From: Nocardioides nitrophenolicus | GTDB taxonomy: Bacteria > Actinomycetota > Actinomycetes > Propionibacteriales > Nocardioidaceae | Reading direction: 5' to 3' | Assembly: GCF_016907515.1 (NCBI RefSeq) | Contig: NZ_JAFBBY010000001.1 | Span: 1,736,001 to 1,800,000 of the forward strand | Length of the DNA: 64,000 nt | Shown here: positions 28,495 through 37,773 of the stretch, piece by piece | How positions within the stretch are numbered: the stretch's first letter is position 1 | Layout: every line of letters begins with the position of its first letter | Program-made: the position numbers and the translations under genes | Notes under the pieces: generated by a model | Seen by the model: only the letters and a program-made list of their open reading frames with translations | The model's database searches: none | Told to the model about the DNA's origin: nothing

Positions 28495-29845
28495 TGTTGC
28501 GGACCTTGGGCACGTCCGTGCCGACCGCGGTGACGTCGTACCTGCGGAACACCTCGCGCAGCACCTCCACGCCCTCCATCAGCGAGAACCCGGCGCCGAT
28601 GCAGCGCCGGACCCCGCCGCCGAACGGGATCCACACGTTCAGCGGCGGCGCGTCCTCGCCGAGGAAGCGCTCGGGCCGGAACACCCCGGGGTCCGCGAAG
28701 TTCGACTCCTGCTGGTGGCTCATGATGATCGACGGGCCGACCGTCGTGCCGGCCGGGAGGTCCCAGCCGCCGACGGTGGCCGGCGCCATCAGGGTGCGCA
28801 CCACCATCGGGATGATCGGGTGCAGCCGCATCGCCTCCTTGAGCACGGCCTCCAGCCACGCGTCGTCGCCCTCGTCGACCGCGCGCAGCGTGCGGGCGCG
28901 CAGGTCGGGACTGCGGCCCACCTCGACCAGGGCCCACGACAGCGCCGACGCGGTGGTCTCGTGACCGGCCAGCAGCAACGTCACCAGCTGGTCGCGCAGC
29001 TCGGTGTCGTCGAGACCGCTGCCGGGCTCGTCGGCCGCGGCGCTCGCGGCGCTCGCGGCGAGCAGCCGGGAGAGCACGTCGGAGCGGTCGCCGAGGTCGT
29101 CGGCCGCGCGGCGCTCGCGGATCTCGGCGTACATCAGCCGGTCGAGCTCGACCTGGTTGTCGACCGTACGCCGCCACGGGCCGAGCCGCTGCAGCCGTGG
29201 GTACGCCCAGCCGAGCAGGATCGCCGGGTGGATCTCGACGGTCCGGTTGACCGCGGGCCGCAGCCGCGCCAGCCGGTCCTCGTCGGTGACGCCGAAGACG
29301 ACGCGGAGGATCACCTCGAGGGTCAGCGAGTTCATCCGCTCCAGGGCCCGGAAGGGCTCACCCTCGTGCCAGGTGGCGACCTCGGCGCTCGCGACCTCGG
29401 CCACCAGGCCGCGGTAGCCGCGCAGCGCGTGCCCGAGGAAGGCGGGCATCAGCAGCTTGCGGGCACGGTGGTGCTCGGTCGAGTCCTGCAGCAGCAGGGA
29501 GTGCTCGCCCATGATCGGGCCGAGGATCGCGTTGCCCTTGCCGGCGTGGAAGACCTCGGGGTCGGCGGCGAAGATCTCCTTGGTGACCTCCGGGCGGGTG
29601 AACAGCACGAGCGGCCGGTTCCCCGGGATCAGGTTGACGGTGTAGGCGTCGCCGTACCTGCGGTGCAGCCAGGGGTGGAACTGGTGCCGGAACCTCATCA
29701 GCGCCACGGTCTGCAGCAGCGCCGGCCACCGCGGCCCGGGCGGCAGCTGCTCCGCCGGGACCGGCGGCAGGTCGCGCCCGCCGACCACGCTGCTCCTCCG
29801 GAACCGGCGCATGGTCAGCTCGCGGGTGTCCGCCTGCATCGTCAT
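28445..29845 (-). CDS. Cytochrome P450
   Basis: The product has 466 residues. The I-helix oxygen-binding motif is LLLAGHETTASAL, the K-helix ExxR is in LKEAMRLHP, and the heme-ligand loop is FGGGVRRCIGAGF with the axial Cys. It is a soluble bacterial monooxygenase needing a ferredoxin and reductase, neither of which is adjacent. An ATG at 29845 is used; an upstream in-frame start at 29881 is possible. It converges with and slightly overlaps the preceding gene. Confidence 0.93.
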   Translation of the reverse strand: MTMQADTRELTMRRFRRSSVVGGRDLPPVPAEQLPPGPRWPALLQTVALMRFRHQFHPWLHRRYGDAYTVNLIPGNRPLVLFTRPEVTKEIFAADPEVFHAGKGNAILGPIMGEHSLLLQDSTEHHRARKLLMPAFLGHALRGYRGLVAEVASAEVATWHEGEPFRALERMNSLTLEVILRVVFGVTDEDRLARLRPAVNRTVEIHPAILLGWAYPRLQRLGPWRRTVDNQVELDRLMYAEIRERRAADDLGDRSDVLSRLLAASAASAAADEPGSGLDDTELRDQLVTLLLAGHETTASALSWALVEVGRSPDLRARTLRAVDEGDDAWLEAVLKEAMRLHPIIPMVVRTLMAPATVGGWDLPAGTTVGPSIIMSHQQESNFADPGVFRPERFLGEDAPPLNVWIPFGGGVRRCIGAGFSLMEGVEVLREVFRRYDVTAVGTDVPKVRNITSVPRRGARIRVRAR

Positions 29846-29926
29846 GGAGCCGACGCTACGACGCGGGCCGGGCGCGGGCACCCTCCCACGGTAGGAGATC
29901 GGCCGAGGCGGGATGGGCCCGGACGC

Positions 29927-32900
29927 TCAGCGCAGCAGGCCGTCGCGGCGGGCGATCGCGGCCGCCTCGGTGCGCCCGGCCGCGCCGAGCTTGCCGAGGA
30001 TGTTGGAGACGTGGACGCTCACCGTCTTGGTGCTGATGAACAGCTGCTTGCCGATCTCGCCGTTGGAGCGGCCCTCCGCGACCAGGGCGAGGATCTCCAG
30101 CTCACGGGCGGTGAGGGCGGCGCCACCGGAGTGGCCGGCAGGCGCCGTGGCGCGGGTCGTTCCGGGCTCGGCCGCGAGGTCGGCCACGAGGACCGGCGCG
30201 CGGAGCCGGTCGGCGAGGGCGCGGGCCTGGTCGGCCTCGTCGCGGGCGCGGGCGGTGTCGCCGGCCAGCCGCAGGATCTGGGCGTACGCCGCGCGCACGC
30301 GCAGCAGCTCGGGCAGGTTCCCGACCTTGACCGCGGAGTCGAGCGCGGCCTCCCAGGCGCCGAGCAGCTCGTCGCGGCGCGCGTCGTCGCCGCCGGCCAG
30401 CCAGTGCACCCGGTGATGCTCGGCGATCAGCCGGTCGGTCCACATCCGGCCCTCCGGTCCCCACGGGCCGCTGCGCTCGCGGATCGCGGCGAGCACCGCC
30501 TCGCCGTCGGCGAGCAGCCGGTCGGCCCGGGCCACCAGGGCCCGGCGCTCGGCCGCACTGGCTCGCGGCATCGCCCGGGCGATCGCGGCGAGGGTGCCGG
30601 CGGCGAGCCGGATCCGGCCGCCGAAGTACTCCCCCCAGATCCGGCCGAGCACCTCGATCACCTGGTCGTAGACCGCGATCGCGGCGGCGGCGTCGCCGCG
30701 GTCGCCGTGGAACTCGATCTCGGACCCGGAGCTGTAGACCGCGACCCCGCCCTCGTCCTCCCACAGCGCCCGGAGCGAGAGCAGCCGGTCGAGGACGTCC
30801 TCGCCGCGCGCGGCGAGGATCGAGAGCCGGGCCGGCTCGATGATCCCGCGGGGGATCGGTGGGCCGCTGAGCCCGTCGACGGCCTCGACCAGCGCGAGCA
30901 CGTCGTCCCAGTCGCCGAGGAGGTAGCCGATCCGGGTGAGCTGCCAGCGCGACTCGATGCTGAACGGCGCCCAGACCAGGCCGGCCTGCTCGCCCAGCTC
31001 CATGGCGGAGCGGAACCAGCGCGCGGACTGCTCCCAGTCGCCCGTGTCCTGGTAGGAGCGGCCGAGCAGCCAGCGGCCGCGGAGCTCGGCCTGGAAGGCG
31101 CCCGCGCGGACCGCGCTGTCGACGGCGGAGACCAGCGCGCCGCGCAGGGCGTCCTGCTCGGAGCCCGCGGCGCCCTTGACCCGCAGCCCGCCGAGAGTGG
31201 TGACGATGTCGGAGGCGAGCTCGGGCATGGCCAGCCGCTCGGCCAGCGCGAGCGCCTCGGTCGCGACGGCCTCGGCCGCCTCCTGCTCCTCGGGACGGTA
31301 GGCGCCGAGGATCCGGGCGTGGTTGGCGAGCACCTTGGCCCGCAGCGGGCTCTCCCCCTCGGGCGCCAGCGCCACCGCCTGCGCAGACACCTCGACCGGG
31401 TCCAGCTCGGTCTCGGTCATCGAGAGCACCTCGGCCTGGGCGTTGAGCAGCCGCGCGCGATCGGCGTCGGGGGCGTCGGGCGGGAGCTGGGCGAGCCGGG
31501 CGGTGACCAGCTGGCCGGCCCGGACGGCGTTGCCGCCGGTGATCAGCGCGGTGGCGGCCCGCACCACCAGCTTGGCGTGGTCGATGTCGAGCCGGGCGAC
31601 CCGCTCCGGGTCCTCGAGCAGCTCCAGGGCCTGCTGGTAGTGGTCGGCGGCCTCGTCGGGACCGCCCACGGCCATCGCCTCGTCGCCGGCCTCGATGCTG
31701 GCCGTGACCGCGCGGTCGAGGTCGTTGGCGCGCCGGGCGTGGCGGGCCAGCTCGGCGGAGGTGCCGCCGGCGGCGCCGCTGGACAGCGCGGCGACATAGC
31801 GGGCGTGCAGCCGCACCCGCTCCCCCGGCAGCAGGTCGTCGTAGATCGCCTCGCCGAGCAGCGCGTGGCGGAAGGAGTAGAGGTGGCCGCCGACCTCGAG
31901 CACGTTCATCTCGACGGCCTGGCGGATGCCGGAGTCGAGCCGGTCGACGGGGACGTCGGCGGTCGCGGCGAGCAGGTCGTGGGTGACCCGGCGACCCGCG
32001 ACGCTGGCGACCCGGACGACGTGACGGGCCTCCTCGGAGAGGCGGTCGAGCCGGACCAGCAGCAGGTCGGCCAGGTCGCCGGGCACGTCGCCGTCGGCGC
32101 AGGAGCCGGACGCCACCAGCTCCTCGACGAAGAAGGCGTTGCCCTCGGCCCGGTCCACGATCTGCGCGACCGACCGCTCGTCGAGCCCGGCCGGGGCCAG
32201 CTCTCCCACCAGGGCGCGCACCGCCTCCGCCGGCAGCGGGCCCAGTCCGAGCCGGCCGACCTGGGGGAGCCGGGTCCACTCGGCGACCTGGCGGCGCAGC
32301 GGGTGGCGGCGGTGCAGGTCGTCGGAGCGGTACGACGCCACGATGGCCACCGGCCGCGCGAAGGCCCGGGTGAAGAGGAAGCCGAGCATGTCGCGGGTGG
32401 ACTGGTCGGCCCAGTGCAGGTCCTCGACCACGAGCAGCACCGGCGCCTCGGTGGCGGCCGCCTCGAGCAGCGCGTGCACGGCCACGAAGGTGTCGCCGCG
32501 GTCGGCGCCGCGGCTGCGCTCGTCGGACGACTCCTCGCCCACCACGCGCGTACGCCGACCGGGCTGGAGCCGGGTCAGGGCCGGGTGAACGGCCGCCACG
32601 GCCTCGACCAGCTCGGGGTGGCTCGCGTCGAGCCGGCCGAGCACCTCGCTGAACGGGAGGTAGGGCAGGGCGCTGTCGCCGAAGTCGAGACAGTGCCCGG
32701 CCAGCACCTGCCAGCCGCTGTCGAGGGCGTGGTCGCGCAGCGCGCGCAGCAGCCGGGTCTTGCCGACGCCCGCGTCGCCCGACAGCAGCACCGCCCGCCG
32801 CGACGTCCCGGCCTCGGCGGCGCTCACGGCGTCGTCGAGGACCGCGATCGCCTCGGCGAGCTCGGTGTCACGCCCGACCATGGTCAGGCTGCTGTGTGCG

Positions 32901-32944
32901 GCCATGGACACCATCATGGCGTCCGCCTCCGACAGGGCGGTCAC
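29927..32944 (-). CDS. Large LuxR-type ATPase regulator (LAL family)
   Basis: The product has about 1005 residues. An N-terminal AAA-like module has Walker A LLSGDAGVGKTRLL (about 52-65) and Walker B LLVVEDLHWAD. A long TPR-like middle region follows, and the C-terminus carries a LuxR helix-turn-helix (LTARELEILALVAEGRSNGEIGKQLFIS). These act as signal-dependent activators. The first Met could also be 9-14 codons later (32917 or 32905). A small ORF lies 13 bp upstream on the same strand. Confidence 0.88.
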   Translation of the reverse strand: MTALSEADAMMVSMAAHSSLTMVGRDTELAEAIAVLDDAVSAAEAGTSRRAVLLSGDAGVGKTRLLRALRDHALDSGWQVLAGHCLDFGDSALPYLPFSEVLGRLDASHPELVEAVAAVHPALTRLQPGRRTRVVGEESSDERSRGADRGDTFVAVHALLEAAATEAPVLLVVEDLHWADQSTRDMLGFLFTRAFARPVAIVASYRSDDLHRRHPLRRQVAEWTRLPQVGRLGLGPLPAEAVRALVGELAPAGLDERSVAQIVDRAEGNAFFVEELVASGSCADGDVPGDLADLLLVRLDRLSEEARHVVRVASVAGRRVTHDLLAATADVPVDRLDSGIRQAVEMNVLEVGGHLYSFRHALLGEAIYDDLLPGERVRLHARYVAALSSGAAGGTSAELARHARRANDLDRAVTASIEAGDEAMAVGGPDEAADHYQQALELLEDPERVARLDIDHAKLVVRAATALITGGNAVRAGQLVTARLAQLPPDAPDADRARLLNAQAEVLSMTETELDPVEVSAQAVALAPEGESPLRAKVLANHARILGAYRPEEQEAAEAVATEALALAERLAMPELASDIVTTLGGLRVKGAAGSEQDALRGALVSAVDSAVRAGAFQAELRGRWLLGRSYQDTGDWEQSARWFRSAMELGEQAGLVWAPFSIESRWQLTRIGYLLGDWDDVLALVEAVDGLSGPPIPRGIIEPARLSILAARGEDVLDRLLSLRALWEDEGGVAVYSSGSEIEFHGDRGDAAAAIAVYDQVIEVLGRIWGEYFGGRIRLAAGTLAAIARAMPRASAAERRALVARADRLLADGEAVLAAIRERSGPWGPEGRMWTDRLIAEHHRVHWLAGGDDARRDELLGAWEAALDSAVKVGNLPELLRVRAAYAQILRLAGDTARARDEADQARALADRLRAPVLVADLAAEPGTTRATAPAGHSGGAALTARELEILALVAEGRSNGEIGKQLFISTKTVSVHVSNILGKLGAAGRTEAAAIARRDGLLR

Positions 32945-32957
32945 GGTGGGCGGCTGC

Positions 32958-33110
32958 TCAGCGCGAGCGGCGCTCCACGCTGGGGTCGGTCGCGGCGATC
33001 CGCCGCAGCCAGGAGGTGCGGCTGCGCCCCGCCCGGCTGGCGGCCATCCCGCGGGCCGCCTGCTGGCGGCGGTACTCGTACTCTGCGGTGAGGTAGTAGT
33101 TGCTGCTCAT
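32958..33110 (-). CDS. Small 50-residue basic protein
   Basis: This ATG-initiated ORF encodes MSSNYYLTAEYEYRRQQAAR followed by a basic region that ends VERRSR. The Tyr-rich start and Arg/Ala-rich helix look like a genuine small protein. It is on the same strand as the LuxR-type gene, 13 bp upstream of it, so cotranscription is likely. It may be a leader or partner. I do not recognise the family. Confidence 0.55.
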   Translation of the reverse strand: MSSNYYLTAEYEYRRQQAARGMAASRAGRSRTSWLRRIAATDPSVERRSR

Positions 33111-33128
33111 GACGTAGAGACTCGTCCT

Positions 33129-33185
33129 CTGAGGTAGGCCCCCACATCGGACAACTGCCTTATCCGGGCGACCCGGCTACCTCAG
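33129..33185. promoter_or_regulatory. Spaced inverted repeat CTGAGGTAG...CTACCTCAG
   Basis: The 9-bp arms (33129-33137 and 33177-33185) are exact reverse complements, 39 bp apart. They lie in the divergent region between the LuxR group and the nitroreductase. They may be operator half-sites for a looping or dimeric regulator. Confidence 0.4.
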
Positions 33186-33217
33186 GTTCCGTCGGGGTGC
33201 GGCCCTAGGCTGGCGCC

Positions 33218-33871
33218 GTGGAGTTCTCCGAGGTCGTACGCCGCCGCCGGATGACGCGCGCCTACACCTCGGCCCCCGTCGACCCGGCGGTGGTGGAGCG
33301 GGCGCTCGACCACGCCACCCGGGCGCCGAGCGCCGGCTTCTCCCAGGGCTGGGCGTTCGTGGTGCTCGACACCCCCGAGACCGTCCGCGGCTTCTGGGCC
33401 GCCCAGGCCGAGACCGAGGCGCCCGACCGCTGGCTGGCCGGGATGATGAGCGCGCCGGTGGTGATCGTGCCGTGCAGCCGGCGGGCCGCCTACCTCGACC
33501 GCTACGCGGAGCCCGACAAGCGGCGGGCCGGGCTGGGCGACCACGACGCGGAGCGCTGGGCGATGCCCTACTGGCACCTCGACACCGCGATGGCCTCGCT
33601 GCTGCTGCTGCAGTCGGTGACCGACGCGGGCCTCGGCGCCTGCTTCTTCGGCCTGGTCCCGGGCCGGGTCGACGCGGTGAAGCAGGTCCTCGGCCTGGTC
33701 GACACCGCCGCCGAGGAGGCGCCCCACCCCATCGGGGCGATCACGGTCGGCCACCCTGCCCCGCCGGCGACGGGCGCGCGAGGCTCGGCGAGCCGGCGGC
33801 GCCGCACGCCGTGGCACGAGGTGGCCCACCGCGGCCGCTGGGGCGCCGGCTGGGCGGGGCGGGACGCCTGA
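33218..33871 (+). CDS. Nitroreductase family protein
   Basis: The product has 217 residues. The FMN-binding pattern is MEFSEVVRRRRMTRAYTSAPVD and RAPSAGFSQGWAFVVLD at the N-terminus, and LLLLQSVTDAGLGACFFGLVPG centrally. Such enzymes reduce nitro groups or other acceptors with NAD(P)H. It is divergent from the small 50-residue gene and overlaps the ABC exporter start (TGATG). The Arg-rich C-terminus (about 180-205) is longer than in most relatives. Confidence 0.88.
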   Translation: MEFSEVVRRRRMTRAYTSAPVDPAVVERALDHATRAPSAGFSQGWAFVVLDTPETVRGFWAAQAETEAPDRWLAGMMSAPVVIVPCSRRAAYLDRYAEPDKRRAGLGDHDAERWAMPYWHLDTAMASLLLLQSVTDAGLGACFFGLVPGRVDAVKQVLGLVDTAAEEAPHPIGAITVGHPAPPATGARGSASRRRRTPWHEVAHRGRWGAGWAGRDA

Positions 33872-35838
33872 TGCCGCGCCCCAGTCCCGTGGTGACCCAC
33901 CTGACGTCGGCCGACCTGCGCCAGCGCGAGCCGGTGCTGCCGCGCATCGCCCACCTGCTGCGGCCCTACCGCGGCAAGATCGCGCTGGTCCTGGTCGCCG
34001 TGCTGGCCGCGGCGGCGCTGCAGGCGATGGTGCCCTTCCTGACCCGGGCGGTGTTCGACGACGCGCTCTTCCCGCTCGACGGCGGCGGGCCCCGCCTGCA
34101 CCTGCTGGCCTGGCTGATCGCGGGCATGTGCGCGATCCCCATCGTGGCGGCGCTGATCGGCATCGTGCAGATGTGGCTGACCTCCACGGTCGGGAACTCC
34201 GCGATGGCCGACCTGCGCGGCGACCTCTTCGAACACCTGCAGAAGATGGAGCTGGCGTTCTTCACCGCCACCAAGACCGGCGCGATCCAGTCCCGGCTGG
34301 CCAACGACGTGGCCGGCGTACGCACCGTGCTGACCGACACCGCCACCACGATCGTACAGAACTCGGTCACGGTCGCCGCGGCGTTCGTCTCGATGATCGT
34401 GCTGTCGTGGCAGCTCACCCTGCTCACGCTGTTCCTGATGCCGCTGTTCGTGGGGCTGCAGTTCCGGGTCGGCCGGGCGCGGCAGCGGCTGGCGCGGCGC
34501 ACCCAGGAGTCGCTCTCGGAGATGACGGCGATCACCGAGGAGGCGCTGTCGGTGAGCGGGATCCTGCTCGCGAAGGTGTTCAACCGCGCCGAGTCCGAGG
34601 TGGAGCGCTACCGCGAGGCCAACCGGCGCCAGACCCGGCTGCAGGTCGAGCAGGCGATGACCGGGCGCACCTTCTTCGCGATGGTGCAGACCTTCTTCGC
34701 GATCACCCCCGCGCTCATCTACCTGGTCGCCGGCTGGATCATCACCGGACACGTCCCCGTCGGCGCCGACACCCTCACCGCCGGCACCCTGGTCGCGTTC
34801 ACCACGCTGCAGAGCCGGCTGCAGATGCCGCTGCTGCAGCTGATGCGGGTCACCCTCGACGTGCAGACCTCGATGGCGCTGTTCCGCCGGATCTTCGAGT
34901 ACCTCGACCTCGAGCCCGCGATCACCGAGCGGCCCGGCGCGATCGCCCTCGACCCCGACGAGCTGCAGGGCCGGGTCGAGCTGCGCGGCGTCCGGTTCCG
35001 CTATCCCGAGCCGCGCTCGCTGTCGGGCACCGTCAACCGCGACCGCTTCGGCGAGACCGGGATCCGGATCGAGGACGACGACGCCGTGGAGCGGCCCACC
35101 GGCCCGGGCTGGGCCCTCGACGACGTGTCGCTGGTCGTCGAGCCGGGCCAGCTCGCCGCGATCGTGGGTCCCTCGGGCAGCGGCAAGACCACGGCGACCT
35201 ATCTCGTCCCGCGGTTCTACGACGTCACCGAGGGAGCGGTCCTCATCGACGGCCACGACGTCCGCGACTTGACCCTCTCCTCGCTCGCCGACGCGGTCGG
35301 GATGGTGACCCAGGAGCCCTACCTCTTCCACGGCACCATCCGCGACAACATCGCCTACGCCCGGCCCGGCGCGAGCTCGGAGGAGATCGTGCAGGCGGCG
35401 CGCGACGCCAACATCCACGACCGGATCATGAGCTTCCCCGAGGGCTACGAGACGATCACCGGCGAGCGTGGCTACCGCCTGTCCGGCGGCGAGAAGCAGC
35501 GCCTCGCGATCGCCCGGGTGCTGCTCAAGGACCCCCGGATCCTGATCCTCGACGAGGCGACCTCCGCCCTCGACAACGAGACCGAGCGGCTGGTCCAGGA
35601 GGCCCTCGAGCGCGCCACCCGCTCCCGCACCACCATCGCCATCGCCCACCGGCTCTCCACGATCCGCTCGGCCGACGTCATCTTCGGCCTCGAGGACGGC
35701 CACCTGGTCGAGCAGGGGTCGCACGACGAGCTGATGCTGGCCGGCGGCCTCTACAAGCGGCTCTACGACGAGCAGTTCTCCCGCGCCCCCGCCGGGACGC
35801 CGTGGTGTGATCCTCGGCGCGCCGACGTTCCCCTGTGA
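33871..35838 (+). CDS. ABC transporter, exporter type (fused permease and ATPase)
   Basis: The product has 655 residues and is a half-transporter expected to dimerise. The transmembrane domain (about 30-340) is followed by an ATPase domain: Walker A GPSGSGKTT, signature LSGGEKQRLAIA, Walker B ILILDEATSALD and H-loop AHRLS. An insertion of about 25 residues (SLSGTVNRDRFGETGIRIED) lies between the permease and Walker A. Substrate is unknown. The ATG overlaps the nitroreductase stop. A family C hairpin begins about 10 bp after the stop. Confidence 0.94.
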   Translation: MPRPSPVVTHLTSADLRQREPVLPRIAHLLRPYRGKIALVLVAVLAAAALQAMVPFLTRAVFDDALFPLDGGGPRLHLLAWLIAGMCAIPIVAALIGIVQMWLTSTVGNSAMADLRGDLFEHLQKMELAFFTATKTGAIQSRLANDVAGVRTVLTDTATTIVQNSVTVAAAFVSMIVLSWQLTLLTLFLMPLFVGLQFRVGRARQRLARRTQESLSEMTAITEEALSVSGILLAKVFNRAESEVERYREANRRQTRLQVEQAMTGRTFFAMVQTFFAITPALIYLVAGWIITGHVPVGADTLTAGTLVAFTTLQSRLQMPLLQLMRVTLDVQTSMALFRRIFEYLDLEPAITERPGAIALDPDELQGRVELRGVRFRYPEPRSLSGTVNRDRFGETGIRIEDDDAVERPTGPGWALDDVSLVVEPGQLAAIVGPSGSGKTTATYLVPRFYDVTEGAVLIDGHDVRDLTLSSLADAVGMVTQEPYLFHGTIRDNIAYARPGASSEEIVQAARDANIHDRIMSFPEGYETITGERGYRLSGGEKQRLAIARVLLKDPRILILDEATSALDNETERLVQEALERATRSRTTIAIAHRLSTIRSADVIFGLEDGHLVEQGSHDELMLAGGLYKRLYDEQFSRAPAGTPWCDPRRADVPL

Positions 35839-35848
35839 TGCTGCCATT

Positions 35849-35915
35849 GCGATAGTCCCTGCTCAAAAGCACCGTGCGACCAGCGTTTTCCGTGCTTTTG
35901 GGCAGGGACTATCGC
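35849..35915. repeat. Family C palindromic repeat, copy 1
   Basis: The arm GATAGTCCCTGCTCAAAAGC faces the arm GCTTTTGGGCAGGGACTATC with one mismatch; the loop is unrelated to the other copies. It lies in the convergent spacer between the ABC exporter and the AbiEi-like gene. The other copies are at 37064 and 40892. Confidence 0.9.
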
Positions 35916-35934
35916 GACGAGTCACGTGACCCGG

Positions 35935-36954
35935 TCAGGCGGTGCGATACCGGAGGAGCCGAGCCCGCTGCTGGTCGGTCAGCGCGCGCCGCGCAGCGAC
36001 GGTGGTCGTCGAGACCCAGTCGGGCGGCGCGACCGCTGACCACGTCCGCGGTCCGGTACGACGAGCGGCGCGGGCATAGGCGCGGTGCAGGCGCGCCAGG
36101 AAGTCACCGGGCCGATCGCCGGACAGCCACCGCACCATCTCGATGCCGTGCGTGGCGAACAGTTCGTCCCGGGTGCGATCGCTTCGGCGCTGCTCTCGAC
36201 CGAGGTGCGCCACACCGTCGTAGTCGGCGGCGACGCCGGCCGCTGCGTCGACGACGTCAGGGGTGCCGAGGTGCCGGCCCGCGCGGTCGAAGAGCGGCAG
36301 GTTGCTCGAGAGGCGGACGCCCTCGACCGCGGCTGCCCACAGCAGGCGGAGTCGGACTTCGCGAGGCGACCAGGCATTCTCGTCACCGAGCGCGATCGCC
36401 TCCCGCGCCTGCGGCACACCCGTCCACGAGGACTGGTGCCCGACCACCTCGGCGACCTCGGCGATGGAGGCGAGGTCCGAGTAGGCCGCCATGTCCAGCG
36501 CCTCGACGGCCTCGTGCAGGCCGGGGGCATAGCGCATCATGAAGGCGACCGACCAGGCGGGGACCGTGACCCGGACCCCGTCGACCCACCTCATGTTGCC
36601 CTGGCTGGTGCCCTCGCCGCACACCACGAAGCCCGGTTGCGGGTCGATGTCGTGGGTGCTGATCAACAGATCGACCGGCCGACGCTCGCCTCTGGCATCG
36701 ACTCCGGAGAACCAGGTCGCCCCGAGCCAGCGAAGCGCCGCCCATCCCGTCACCGCCTGGAACGGACGCAGCACGACCGAGGCTTCCAGGATCCGCTGCT
36801 CGACGTCGTCTGCGTCCACCCACGCCGGAACATAGAAGCCGAAGCTCGAGCGCCTCCACCTCTTGGGGTTCCGCGCCTGACCACGCGTCGGCCCGGCCCG
36901 TCCGGTCGGATCCAGATGAACCGGACGGACCAACCCGGGTCGCGTCTCCTCCAT
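35935..36954 (-). CDS. AbiEi/DUF559-like protein
   Basis: The product has 339 residues. The N-terminal part (about 1-180) resembles the helical AbiEi-type region of actinobacterial proteins, and the C-terminal part (LFDRAGRHLGTPDVVDAAAG, ADYDGVAHLGREQRRSDRTRDE, MVRWLSGDRPGDF) resembles a Vsr/DUF559-type nuclease core (D, D/E, xDxxR). No antitoxin partner is visible. It is flanked by two family C hairpins and carries a TTGTCCACA motif upstream. The biological role is unproven. Confidence 0.7.
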   Translation of the reverse strand: MEETRPGLVRPVHLDPTGRAGPTRGQARNPKRWRRSSFGFYVPAWVDADDVEQRILEASVVLRPFQAVTGWAALRWLGATWFSGVDARGERRPVDLLISTHDIDPQPGFVVCGEGTSQGNMRWVDGVRVTVPAWSVAFMMRYAPGLHEAVEALDMAAYSDLASIAEVAEVVGHQSSWTGVPQAREAIALGDENAWSPREVRLRLLWAAAVEGVRLSSNLPLFDRAGRHLGTPDVVDAAAGVAADYDGVAHLGREQRRSDRTRDELFATHGIEMVRWLSGDRPGDFLARLHRAYARAARRTGPRTWSAVAPPDWVSTTTVAARRALTDQQRARLLRYRTA

Positions 36955-37006
36955 GCGGCCACGATGCGTCCGCCGTACGTCGTCCGCGGGCTACAGCACT
37001 GCCACC

Positions 37007-37015
37007 TGTGGACAA
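37007..37015 (-). promoter_or_regulatory. TTGTCCACA motif upstream of AbiEi-like gene
   Basis: On the minus strand the sequence is TTGTCCACA, in sense orientation, about 52 bp before the ATG at 36954. It matches the sites at 22580 and 27499. Confidence 0.35.
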
Positions 37016-37063
37016 CCCCCATGATCCAGAGGCCTGTGGATGACCGATGTCCCGCCCCGCCGA

Positions 37064-37126
37064 GATAGTCCCTGCCCAAAAGCAACGAAATGCTCGACGA
37101 ATCGGTGCTTTTGGGCAGGGACTATC
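37064..37126. repeat. Family C palindromic repeat, copy 2
   Basis: The perfect 21-bp arms begin GATAGTCCCTGCCC and end GGGCAGGGACTATC. It ends 2 bp from the stop of the response regulator gene read from the minus strand. The loop (21 bases) differs from the other copies. Confidence 0.92.
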
Positions 37127-37128
37127 GC

Positions 37129-37773
37129 TCACGGCTCCACCAGACCCGCCCGGATCGCATACCGCGTCAACTGCGTCCGGTCGCTCATCCCGAGCCGGGC
37201 CAGGATGTGGGAGCGGTGCTTCTCGACCGTCTTCACGCTGATCGACAAGATCCCGGCGATCTCCCTGGAGGACCGTCCCTCCGCGATCAGCTTGAGCACC
37301 TCGTCCTCCCGCGGCGTGAGCACCGTCGCCGGCACCCGCTCGCCGCGCGCCAGCCGGTCGAGGTAGTCGCGCACCAGCGCGCCCATCGCGCCGGGGTAGA
37401 CGAACGCCTCCCCCCGGACCGCGGCCCGGACCGCGGCGACCAGGTCCTCGTCGACCACCGACTTCAGCACGTAGCCCGACGCCCCGAGCTTGAGCGCGGA
37501 GAAGAAGTACTGCTCGTTGTCGTGCATCGACAGCATCAGGATCCGCGGTGGCGTACGACGACGGGCGATCTCGCGCGCGGCCTGCAGCCCGGTCATCGTC
37601 GGCATCGCGATGTCGAGCACGACCAGATCGACCTCGACCTCCCGCAGCAGCGCGAGGACCTCGGCACCGTCGGCCGCCTCGGCGACCACCTCGATGTCGG
37701 GCTGCTGCTCGAGGATCAGCCGGACGCCGCGCCGGACCAGGGCGTGGTCGTCGGCGAGCAGGACCCGGATCAC
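37129..37773 (-). CDS. NarL-family response regulator
   Basis: The product has 214 residues. The receiver domain (about 1-120) has the acidic pocket DD (VLLADDHALV), the phospho-acceptor Asp in VDLVVLDIAMPTMTG and the Lys in GYVLKS. The output LuxR helix-turn-helix is LTPREDEVLKLIAEGRSSREIAGILSIS. The GTG start overlaps the kinase stop (GTGA). The partner is the histidine kinase encoded at 37770-38735. The regulon is unknown. Confidence 0.94.
   Translation of the reverse strand: MIRVLLADDHALVRRGVRLILEQQPDIEVVAEAADGAEVLALLREVEVDLVVLDIAMPTMTGLQAAREIARRRTPPRILMLSMHDNEQYFFSALKLGASGYVLKSVVDEDLVAAVRAAVRGEAFVYPGAMGALVRDYLDRLARGERVPATVLTPREDEVLKLIAEGRSSREIAGILSISVKTVEKHRSHILARLGMSDRTQLTRYAIRAGLVEP

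Noticed and set aside
28715-33091. Long open frame of about 1458 codons opposite the P450 and LuxR genes
   Set aside because: It is an antisense shadow in high-GC DNA with low-complexity Gly/Arg/Gln/Asp-rich translation and no domain; the minus-strand genes have clear motifs.
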